This document shows, piece after piece, positions 27,794 through 39,100 of a DNA stretch of 64,000 nucleotides. Both the position numbers and the translations under genes were made by a program. The DNA is from Brachypterus glaber (taxonomy: Eukaryota > Arthropoda > Insecta > Coleoptera > Kateretidae). Position 1 is the stretch's first letter. Every line of letters starts with the position of its first letter. A model generated the notes under the pieces. The model searched no databases. It was given only the letters and a program-made list of their open reading frames with translations, and was not told the origin of the DNA. Location of the stretch: NCBI GenBank assembly GCA_958510825.1, contig OY294051.1, positions 3,720,001-3,784,000 of the forward strand, given 5' to 3'.

Positions 27794-28447
27794 GCCTGTG
27801 TAATAGTACTAAGGTAATAATAGGATATGTGAAAATTGAAAAATATGTACCAGAATAAAGTTTAAAAGTTACATTTAAAGGTCTAAAACTTTCGAAAAAT
27901 TAATTATTTGACAAAAAAATACTATGAATCAAAAATTTGAAACTTTTAACTAAAGAAAAAGGAGAAACCGTGCGTTAAAAGAAATGAAAAAAAAAACATT
28001 TTCAACCCAATTTTGATTTTTGGATTTTTTTGAGCAAACGTTTAATTTTGCTTTCTTTAACGCAAAGTTAACAGCCTTATTTTTAATTTACGTTTAAATA
28101 TCAAAAAATAACTCAAAATTTAATATTTCTCTTCAGTGTTTTAAACAAAAACAGCTCAACATAAATTTAGGAACTTCTGTTATGTATATTTTGTTTGGCA
28201 GTGTTGTTATAAAAAGCTGACAGTCGGACGTATTTTTTATATTTTTAAGTCTGAAAATGGTATAAAAATAGTTTAAATTAACACAGAAAAAATTTTTATT
28301 GTGCGTGTGTATAAAGTACGAAAAAACAATCTAAAAAACGTTTAGAAAAAAAAACACTGAAATTAATTAATTTATGTATTTTTTAATGTTTTTTGTAAGA
28401 AATATTTAATTTTCTGAAAGTATTTTTTATTTTCAAATTTAGGATTG

Positions 28448-28952
28448 TACTGTCCTGCTAAGACAAGTTGTCCTATCTGCAAATTAGATGTTTTGAGATA
28501 TGGCCAGTTTTATCGTTTTTGTTTGCACTTTTTGAAAACATGTTTAAATAAATATGGCGTTGAGTTCTGCTTTATTTTAAATCAAAAATACGTGATATCC
28601 TTTGAAAAAATATATTTTTTTTGTCAGAAAAATAAATTGCCATACTAAATACATTTGTTCTAGCTGAGAAAGTTAGGAAAAAATGATCTAAAAAGTCCAA
28701 TCAAATTACTAAGATCTGTAAAGTCAGTCCTAGTCCTGACTCATTCGTCTAGTAAATACTAGTTAGGACAATTTTATTTGAAATCTTTCGACATAGGACA
28801 AACGTCTTAGGCTAATTTTTAGGATTTGGGTTTTAGATACGACATTTCTTTTTAGTAGGCACATAGGGCTAGTGTAAAGCAATACAATGGTGTGCTTATC
28901 TCAAAAAGTAATTTTTTGCAAATAGTACAACTTGTCTTAGAAGGGCAGTGTA
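28448..28952. mobile_element. TIR element, TACTGTCCTGCTAAGACAAG ends
   Basis: The left end TACTGTCCTGCTAAGACAAG with TTGTCCTATCTGCAAA is matched by TTTGCAAATAGTACAA with CTTGTCTTAGAAGGGCAGTG. It is about 505 bp and bounded by TA. Confidence 0.7.
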
Positions 28953-28981
28953 TTAAAAAACTGTTTACTGATGAGACCCAT

Positions 28982-29234
28982 AAAGAGTGACCACAAAAAA
29001 GAGTTTTTTTAGCCTGTTTTTTACCTGTAACTTTGATTGGAACTTATAAAATGTAACATAAGTGCTCAAAATTTTTGTCTGGCAATGAACTTGTGCAAAA
29101 AGCGAGATTTATTTTTGTTTTCTGCCCAAGTTTATGACAAGAAAAAAATTTTGAGCACTTATACGTTACATTTTATCAATTCCAATCGAAGTTACAGGTT
29201 TTTGAAAAACAGGCTAACTTTGTGGTCACTCTTT
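28982..29234. mobile_element. Foldback element, AAAGAGTGACCACA ends
   Basis: AAAGAGTGACCACA and TGTGGTCACTCTTT bound arms containing TGTAACTTTGATTGGAA, AAAATGTAACATAAGTGCTC and their complements. About 253 bp. Confidence 0.72.
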
Positions 29235-30037
29235 CTATTCTTAACTTTTGTCGAGTATCTGGGGATATCCATATGAAAAAATTACCTAAAAATTCAGTCT
29301 ATAAACAATTTTTACATTATGTAAAAAACAAAGTTTTTTTTTTATATTTTACTAATTATGTGTTTTTATTTATTTAGTCTTAGATAACAGGAAACTTTTT
29401 CTAACGATTTTAAAATAAAGAAAATCACTTTTAAATACTAGACATTTAAAATCTAGAATATACAAGGAATTATCTAAAAAATTTACCAAAACATAATTTT
29501 TTAGTATTTTTTAAAGTGTATATATATTTTTCGATTTATGTCCTATTTTGGAAAAAAAATGTTTTAAAACAAAATATTTTTAAATTTTGAAGGTAGAAAG
29601 ACCCCTTAAATGAAAAAAAGTACATTATTTTAATTTCCTCTCCAAAAATGGACAATGTAAATTATTAAATTATAAAAAATATGTTTTTCAGATTCGAAAG
29701 TAAAAATTCTTGAACAAAATACACTGCAAATTATTTTTATTTAAAGTCTATAAAATCTACTCTTTTAACTTGTCTCAAAAATTATCCTTTAAGTCTTTAA
29801 AGTTGTCCTTTAGTCAACCTTTAAAAGACAAGAACACTGAATGAAAAATCAGGAACAGTCAATTTTTTAACTACAAAATCTAATAATTAAAAAATAATAA
29901 ACTGTACACAAAAATATATGCATGGTCCACGATTTAAATAACTCTCTGTATACAATATATAAAATATTATTTAAATTTGGTTTTTATTATTAACGATTTG
30001 CAATGTAAATATTCATGACATAAAAAAGAAAATTTAC

Positions 30038-30545
30038 AAAAATACGGCATTTTACTGTAAAATACCGTCTTTAATATTGTAATTTTACGTAATACAAGCA
30101 CGTTTTCGCTCTACCTAAAATGTAACTTAACAGTAAATATGTAAATTAATAATTTTTAGTACTGGTAGTATACAGCAGTCAGCGCGCGGCGAAAGTCGAC
30201 AAGTTACTGCCGGAAATATCAGTCTTTCCGAGAACAGACTTAAAATAAAAGGGGTGATTCAACCCCCTAGTAGGGGGTGAAACCAATCAACCTTTAAAAA
30301 AATATATAAAAAAAACTACTGTGGTTATTTTGACAGTGTTGACAGTTATAAATACTCGAAACTTCAAGCTATATGTTAATATTTTTTTCCCACAATGAGA
30401 ATCGAAAATATACATTACACATTTAAATATTTACATGTTCGTTGTGATTTTACATTATTTATACCGAAAATTAGCACGTATTACGTAAAATTACAGCATT
30501 AGAAACTTTATTTTACAGTAAATACAGAAATATTCGTTATTAAAT
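30038..30545. mobile_element. TIR element just downstream of the IRS stop
   Basis: Left TACTGTAAAATACCGTCTTT..TGTAATTTTACGTAATACAA is complemented by TTACGTAAAATTACAGC..TTTATTTTACAGTAAATA on the right. The outer limits are approximate. It contains a short hairpin, CAACCCCCTAGTAGGGGGTG, near 30260. Confidence 0.55.
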
Positions 30546-30659
30546 TTTCCTTACTTATGCCAGGTATGTTTACGTTTGGCTACACGTATATTTTCAGTGT
30601 ATAAAGAATTAATAATAATAAGAACCAATTCATGTATCTACATCAAATATTATATAATA

Positions 30660-30665
30660 TTTATT
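30660..30665 (-). terminator. Possible IRS polyadenylation signal
   Basis: AATAAA on the minus strand about 80 nt after the IRS stop codon. The AT-rich flank has other near matches. Confidence 0.35.
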
Positions 30666-30744
30666 TATGTATATGGAAAAATAATTTAAAAATAGTCAAC
30701 AAAAGAAATTAATATTAATTTTTTGTATATACTTAAAATTATCC

Positions 30745-33158
30745 TTAATGTTTAACTTTAGCGTTATTATTATTGTTATTAGGCAGAGGAGTGACCTTTA
30801 CACCTTCACTCTTCATGAAGTCTATTTCAGCGTACAAAAATATTTGTTGCTCACTATTTTGCACGCCAGCCTCGTTTGAACTCGGCTTCGCCGCGTTCGG
30901 GCTAGTTTTAATCGTCCTTGGACTACTGCGATCGTCACTCGACGGAGGCAGATCCAAACTCGCGTAGTGTAACTGTCCTTCGGACGCTCCCGAAGACACC
31001 CGATCGTTAACACCCGAGGATAACCGATCGTTCGCGATTTCGATTTGTCCTAACGAAGATATCCGATCGCTGTTCACAGACTCGGGTCTTGAACCGACTA
31101 GAGTTGAACTCGACGAACACAGTTCACTAGAGGTAGAACTCGGCCTTGACTTTACCTCCCCGGTCAGTCTACTGTCACTTTCGCGCAGCATTTCGTAATC
31201 ATCATTGTTTGACTGGGTGTTTTCTTCTTTATTTGAACTTATAGGTTTAAAACCGAGGTTGGATAACTTACTGGTAATAGGACTCAACATACCGGGCTTC
31301 ATGAAAGCATAATCATCCATAGGACTCTCGGAACTAGCACTCGTGACGGCAGGTACAATCTTTTTAGTTTGCGCGGGATTGAAATTCATGTAATCCGAAC
31401 TATCAGCCTTTTTAACTGCTGATTTTTCGAAATCCATCACAGTATAGTCGTCTTTAGGTTTGTATACTGTGTTTAAAACTGATGCAGGTACTTTGATAGG
31501 TTGGGTGGGTTTGGCTGGGGAACTAGGACTATTTAAACTAAACGGGAATATTGAGCTACTGCTACTGGGCGTCGTTACACTAGAACTAGGACTATCTTTG
31601 GAATCCCTACGGGAATTTTTGCGGGAATAAGGGGAATTACTACTCGACAAGGGCAAATGAAAATCGGTCGAATACTTCCTCGTCGAGCAGATAGGACTCG
31701 AGTTTTTGGGAATAGAGGTCTGTATCGTAATCGGTTGAGATTTTTCCTTCTTATTCCTCATCTTCATCGAGGCAGACATGTTTGTATAGTCATCATTCGT
31801 TTGTTTTGGCTGTGAACTGTCCAAACTTGCCTGTCTTTGATGTTTGTTACTACCCAAGGTCATTTCTACGTATCCTTCGGGAGTTATTGGGTTGTTAATA
31901 GCGTTATAATGCGCATCCAGGTTGCTTATAGGAGAACACGATAAGGGACCACTGAATGAGTTCCTATCCACTCTTTTATTAGCAGTCATATCCAGGTAAT
32001 CGTTGTTGGCGTTGCTGGAGTTGCCAGCGTTACTCGGCCAAGGATAGATAGGAGAAGTAGAAGGCTTCGCAGGTTCCACTTTATAAGTCTTTTTGGGTTC
32101 CATGTCCATATATTCCGAACTTCTATTATTTGCTCTCCACATATCGACAAGAGCGTCGCTATTATCGACAGAATGTGTCGATCTAGCTGGCGAAGAACCG
32201 CTCATATCGACATAGGGTGAAACAACACCCGGTTTCATCTCCACGTATCCACTAGGAGTTTTATTATTAGTTTGTCCAGGTGTCATATCCATGTAGCCAG
32301 AGTTATTGCTGGAGTTGTTATTCGAGGAGTCTCTGGAGGAGAAGTCCATTTCCATCAGATCGTCCATTGGTCCAATCGAGCCGTGCGAGTTGTGAATCCT
32401 ATACGAGAACAACATGGGAGCGCTGTTTGATTTCGCACCTGGATGGGGGTGATGAGGTGGAAGCACGCGACCGTGAACTCTTTTGGTTTTTGAACCTACG
32501 GAGAACGCTCTTACACGGGAGTTTTCCGGAGTACCTGCTAACTCCACGTGTTTTTTCGAATGGTAAGTCTCAGGTCTTGAGCCCACGGAGTAGGCTCTGG
32601 CAGGTCGAGCTTCATCGTCGGAAGGTGTGAAATAGGAACTAACCTTCTCCAAAGTATACTCAGAAAACCTAATATCCGTTGAAGGAGTTCCCGAGGCTAC
32701 ACTACTCATACTAGCCGTGGGGGATACAGTGGTATGCCTTCCTCCTCCAGGTGACATATCCACATAACCATCATCACTGCTCGGTTGTTGCGCCATCTGC
32801 ACGTAGTTGCTACAAATAGGACTATCCGAACTATCCTCCTCGACAATGGCTTCATCGGGGGTCAACGAATGTCCATACCTTGTTATGGTGTCGAACTCGT
32901 TGCACATGGCGTCGGTTTCATCCACCAGACTATAGGAGGACCCAGAGGACTCGGTGGAGCACGCCACCGAAGGTGGGCTCACCGGGCTGCCGGCTGGGGG
33001 GCTGTGGGAGATGTCCCTGCACTGCATGGGGTGGGAGCGAGAGAAGGGGGGCATCAGAGTGCGAGAGCCGATCAACATCTGTAGGGGATGGTTCCCTTCG
33101 CTGGTGGTACGGGGGCGCGTTGGCATGCTGTCGCAGCGTTCACGACCGTTTGATGAAC
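30745..33158 (-). CDS. chico: IRS last exon with eleven YxxM motifs
   Basis: The acceptor is CAATCAATTTCCAG at 33160-33159; the exon starts SSNGRERCDSMPTRPRTTSE and ends NAKVKH with TAA at 30747-30745 (803 residues). Counting from the Met of MPTRP as 1, YxxM tyrosines are at 108, 121, 278, 294, 305, 339, 377, 419, 447, 561 and 606; near misses are Y579 (YMNF) and Y644 (YEML). Y721 (HYASLDL) and Y765 (LYAEIDF) are SHP2-like. ARAYSVGSRPE and RVRAFSVGSK are two RxxSVGS-type sites. The exon is much richer in G+C than its surroundings. MPTRP is not the real start. Confidence 0.96.
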
Positions 33159-36100
33159 CTGGAAATTGATTGTTATTATTATTATTTTTAGGTTAGGTTA
33201 TGAAATAAAGTGTTTAATTGGTCAGGCATTTACATTTTATTCAAGTAGCGTATTATAAATTTTAATGACATCTTATTACATTAAATTGTCATGCTTGACA
33301 TTAATGTCATTCTTGACAGTTTATTTCAATAAAAGAAATTCATATACGCCAAACTGACAAGCTGCCATCCTAAAAGAGAAGGTTCTCTCTAATTAGTAAT
33401 CACATTAATAACGAATATTTTGTTTTAGGGTTCAGTATGTACCTTGTACAATATATTACCTGATCAATTAAGTGAAAATCTAAGAATTAAACTAAAATTA
33501 TTATTGTAAGAGCCAAAATATCGTCACTTTATTATTATTAATATGGATATTAAAAACTGACCTAAAAATTTATTACCTAAGCACAACTCAAAAGAAACCA
33601 TTCATTATTTTGTCTGAATAAGTTGGGCTTTTTCATAAAGGGACGATATTTGCTATTTTAAAACTTAAAAACAGTCGACTTATAATTTTAGAATAAAATA
33701 TTAAAAAATAATTGATATTTTAAATTAAACAACAATAATTTGTTAGCAAGCAGTGTCTAACTCAACTTTTAACTAAAATTTTAAGTTAGAGTTACTTGTG
33801 TAAAACGAAACAAAAGCAGTAATTTATAAAAAAAATACTTTTTTAGAACTTCTCTTGTTCTTTCTATCATTATCTTCTTGCTTTTCAGAAATTACTTGTT
33901 TTTTTTTTTAAATTTCTAAATGGTGTTTTGTTTGACAATGAATTTGAAAAACAAGATGGTCAAAATTACACAGGGAATCAAATTCTGCCAACCATAAAAC
34001 AAGAAACAAATGAGCATCAAGACGAAACTGACGAACCAAATGCTCTTAAAATAGAAGTCATAGATTCGATTGGTTAATTTTATCTTGCTAAAAACTTTAT
34101 CAAAAAAATTGCAAATGTAATTACGTAATACTGCAGTTTTGCCTAAAAAGAACAACAACAAAAATAATGGAAAAATTCTAATCAGGTGGGTTCAAAGACT
34201 ACTATGATGTATTGTTTTTATTTCGTTTAACACATAAACACACGTAAACAATAAAAAAAAGTATGATATGTACAAAAAGAAATCCAAAACCCATCAATAA
34301 ATACACATAAAACACAGACACTGGGTGAACATCAACAGACCAAAAATGTTTAACATAATATTAATGGGAACTTTACAACTAGCTAAAAAGAGACAGCTTT
34401 GTGTTTAGGGACACTAGACTTAGGTCTAAAGTTACTAACTTGAGACCCAAGCACATTTGGGGCGGTGTTATGCAATAACCGCCTAATCCACATTGTAAAT
34501 TACAGAACATTTTAATCAATATCTTTTATACAATACATACAGATAATAAGACAATTACCAGCTTTATTTTAAATAGATAAACTCAATAATAACCCCCGCG
34601 TGGCTTTTACTTTATTGAGTGGATAATTATTTATTTTACCCACTCAACTGTCACTTTTCAAATTATTTTCTTGTAAATGTCATTAAAATTTTTAATAAAA
34701 ATATGAATTCCTAAGCTATTTATTGGATAAAACCTTGTATGGCACTCATGGGTAAACTGATATTGCCCTCTCGAAAATTAACCTGCTTGGCTGACGCCTC
34801 GCAGGTTAATTTTCTCATGGGCAATATCTTACTTTACCCACTAGTACCATAAATAACTATAAAAGGAATTAAAAATTACATATTTTGTAGATAAGCTGAT
34901 ACATAAACAAGTGCAACAAATGCTTAATTTTAAGTAATTTAGTCGAAACGTGTAAAATTTACTGTGTAGTTTTTATGAACTGGCACCTCTGTGGAATGCG
35001 AAAAATTCAAGATCGCCTATACTTTACATGCTATATTTTACCTCTTCACTTCCCCTTGACTCAGCTCACAGGTGCCAGTTCGTATTGCGACGGCTATACC
35101 TATTAGGGAAAAAGTTCAACAATTTACAGTCATCTCACAATGTGGGTTAGACGGTTATTGCATAACACCGCCCAATTAAGCTAATAAAACACTTTTTCTA
35201 CGACCATTTGATAAAAAAATTGCATTATTTTTTGACAAAAAAAAATAATTTTAGCAGATTTAAATAAGAAACTTTACCATGTTAGTTTAGTTACGGCGTC
35301 ATAACATTTAGAACCTCACAGCTGATTTTTTCAGGATCGTTAAATAAAAATATTTAAAATCAAGTTGTAACCTTGACCGACAAAAATTTTCGGGCAATAC
35401 CGTTGTCGGACGCCCTAAAGTTAAGGGTTGGCCCCAAGAAAAAAAACATGCCCCGCTACTGAGAATTTTCTTATGTAAGAAGTTGCCTGACTGGACATAA
35501 AGAACACATAGACAAAGTGTCAAGGTTGAGGTAATAAAAAAAATTCTATTGAGCGTGGGCTTGAGGACTATTATTTAATTGTTCGCAAAAACAAAGCTTT
35601 TCTATATTAAATCATTTACAAATTTGGACTTTTTGGCACTCTTAATACATTACGCTCTGCTCGCCACGTGTTAATATAAATGAAATATTTTGACTAAAAC
35701 TGTAGAATAAAGTATTAAAGAATAGTATATTCTATAACTAGTATGGAATAGACAATAGTATGACGGTCCCGCGAACGCGGAATGACTATTCCATACATGT
35801 TGTAGACTATACTTTTTCTTCGACTGCAAATATGAAACACTGTATGGCTTTAAACTGTGGACAAGGTTAAAAACAATGTTTTTTGTGACTCGACATTGCA
35901 AATGCAACAAAACAAATATTTTTAAATAAAGCAATTAATGTTATTTAATAATTTTATCAAATCAGTACTTAAAAAAAAAATGGAGCAGTTATAATTTTTT
36001 GAACTAAATTGATAAAAAACTGGTCAAATACTAATAAACTTTATGTAATTTTAACGCAAAACTTAAATTATTCAATATTTAATGGTAAAATAAATATATT

Positions 36101-39100
36101 TTTACCAATAAACAAGAGATGGCACTACATGTGCTCATTCTAACACTTGATAGGGAATATTCATACCGTATCTAGAGCTAGGAATGGATTCATCTGTGTT
36201 TGAAAAGTGTGTGTATTTGCTTATATTCTAAAGCAGTCGTAGAAAAAAAAAACAACTAAAACGGATGCATGCATAATAATAATTAAATGATCATAAACTA
36301 TTCTGCCTTCCTAAGCTGAAAGGTCCTATCTGTGTATGTTAAACCTATGTAGATAGGACCTTTTAGCTTAGCACGGCAGTATTATTATAGTTATTATTAT
36401 TGTATCATTGTAAACCATCAATTTATTGTATTTTTCGCGGCATAAAAAATATCCACCAGCCATTATCTATTAGGTAAACAAACGAAAAATGTTATGTATT
36501 TCATTAAAAACGCCACGTGTAGAAATAATTACAATATTGTAACCATAATTATTATTTACAACGTTCTTTACGTACTTATAATTGGATTTTAACCCATTTT
36601 TTCGATAGTTGGAATTTTTCGAATAGTGATTAGAATAATAAAGAAAATAACAGTAAAATTATACGTTTTGAATAATATCGGGCTCTTGTCGAACAGGGGA
36701 GAGTGGGGACAATAATAGTTATATCGGGACGTCCATATAAGTAGTATATTACGAGGTAAGAGTTCTTACACCCTCCAAATAGCAAATTGCCGCCTCTCCA
36801 AACTCTACCCCTTAATAGGCAGAAAGAGTCCCCTATCCATTAAAAACAAACTTCTTCTCTACAACCAAACCCTAAAGCCGGTACTTCTTTACGGAGCCCC
36901 AGCCTGGAATAAAATCACCCTTAACAAAGCGCTCTCAGCAAAACTTCAGGCCTTCCAAAACAAGGCACTCAGAATATGCCTCGATGCCCCCTGGTTCATG
37001 AGGAACAACCAGATACACAGAGATCTCGAAATGCCCCTCCTAAAAACGGAAATCATCCGCTACAGCACGTCTTTTATACAAGACAATTTAGATCACCCAA
37101 ACCCCCTCATCTCAAACTTTCTAGATTACGATCATGAAATACACAACACTCACAAAAAGATCAAAAACGTCCTCAACCAGTAATGGTACCCACTAATACA
37201 GGACAGATGCATTCCCAGCATCAGTGAGATAGTCTCACTCCTCCCGCACATCCCTCCTCTCCCTATCACATCCCTCCCCATCCCCCTCCCACCCACTCCA
37301 CAGCGCCAAATTATGACAGATGCAACTCGCATCAGTGAGCAGAGACTCACTCCCCCCAAATTATGACAGATGCAACTCGCATCAGTGAGCATAGACTCAC
37401 TGCCCCAACTTTCAATTCAGATTAAATATTTTTTTAGATAAATGAGCCATAGGCTGCGCCTGTCTCTTAAAGACCCAAACAAACTATTGATGTAAGAGTT
37501 CTTTGGTCCTTTCGATTCATGTGGGAGCGTCTACGAGTACGAATATTTGGCGAATGCCGGCATACTCGTACTCGGAGACGCTCCCACACCAATCGAAAGG
37601 ACATTTCAATATATAGGTACACAAACTAGTAATTTAGAATTATTAATAAATTGAATAAAATAACTTTTGAATTAACATAAAATTGTTAATTTATTTGATG
37701 ATGATTTTGATTCATAATTTGAATATTATTAGTAATGTTAGAAAAGCTGATACGAAAATTTTTAATGAGTGTTTTAGATAGATAATGAATGGTTAAAATG
37801 TTGAAATTATTTATTTTTTATTTTTGCGTTTTATAATGAACCCATTAAAGAACCCACTTGCGTGTTTAATGGATTTATTATGCAAGGGAAATTTTTAGTT
37901 TGTAAAGCTTTTGACAGAACTGTTTTATCAGAACATAAAAAAACTAAAAGTAGACCCAAAACGTTCAAATAAGTAACATATAAAAAATCCCTAAATTTAC
38001 ATAAAAAAAGTTATAAAACAACAGTATAAAACAAAAACATTTTTTTTTTGGATTTTAAGTGAAACCAACTAAACCTTTTTGATCTGTAAATGTTTCGTAC
38101 AAACACAAAGTGCACAGAAGAAGCATAAGAAATTTTTAACGTTACCTGGACACAACTATTATTATTATTATTATTGGAAATGCGCCTTCGCCATAATTGT
38201 AAATATCCATACAAACTATTACAATATTGTAGAAGGCGCAAAAGATATTATGTCTAATAATTATTTACACATATGGTATACTCTTTTTCTAAATTGTAAT
38301 ATATTCGGAATTTTTTCAATCATGCTTATAGCATTGCTAGTACCGTTTTTTAGTATTTTTAATCTTTTAAAAACAAAACGACAGCAGTTTTACAGAAAAA
38401 AATCCGATTATACTTCCAAATAATGTTTTGATTTAATAAAAAAAATGTGATTGGTCCAGTTTACGTAAAATTACCACAAAAGCATACATACATAAAACCA
38501 GGGCAATTTTTAAGAAAGAAGAGTGCGCACTTAACCTGACAAAATATGTTCGTCAACAAACCATTTTTAAGTAACAAGAATACAAAAACCACTTGTAGCC
38601 CAGTCAAATAATAAATGAAAATTGCAATAAATGTACACGGGCTGATATTTTAAAGGGTAGTAGTGGATGGTAACAGAACACTACTGTTAGTTTTTCACCG
38701 GGTGATTTGCTTAAGGGATGTCCGGTATCTTGAATTTTAGGGGTGATTTGCTTAATATGCATCTTACGATAAAAATGCATATAACCTATTTTGTTAAGGA
38801 GGAAATTACCAACAATTTTTGTTTGGATCATTTTTTTAATATATTATTAACAATCGAGTTAATTCAAAAAGAGCCATGTTGGATGTGAAATTGGTTTTTT
38901 CCATTTTTCAGCGAAATTATTCATCGGACGATAAAAGTGATGAACAAACGTGTAGATCTTGAAATTCTCTATAAGTTTCATATATTATAAATTTTCATAG
39001 GTACTTTGGTACGGTTACAGAGGGCGCAACTCGACTTTCAACGCCCACTGTAACCGTAACAAAATCTTATTAAAATGCATAATGTATAAAACTTATAGAG

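Larger units (their letters stand above)
23104..30037. other. Gene-poor stretch between DHDH and IRS
   Basis: I see no supported exon. It is a field of small inverted-repeat elements, listed separately where clear. Other points: a GA run at about 26463-26481, a foldback at 23765-23860 (GGCAGTGATTTGAAAGG and its complement), and an inverted pair at 24931-25087 (AAATTTGT..AGGGACCTAAAGG against CAGGTCCCTTT..ACAAATTT). Confidence 0.5.
34456..35175. mobile_element. TIR element E, copy 1, carrying two nested insertions
   Basis: The ends are TTGGGGCGGTGTTATGCAAT and ATTGCATAACACCGCCCAA, with CACATTGT and its complement inside. Copy 2 (40261-40490) shows the unbroken 230-bp form. Copy 1 holds element B copy 3 at 34526-34860 and a small hairpin at 34979-35085. 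Confidence 0.8.

Noticed and set aside
30745..33126. MPTRP.. as a complete 793-residue protein
   Set aside because: The exon continues upstream in frame to a good acceptor at 33160, and IRS proteins need PH and PTB domains before this tail.
32280..33191. Several plus-strand open frames opposite the IRS exon, and a second minus frame at 30822-31013
   Set aside because: They are shadows of the GC-rich IRS coding exon; none has family likeness.
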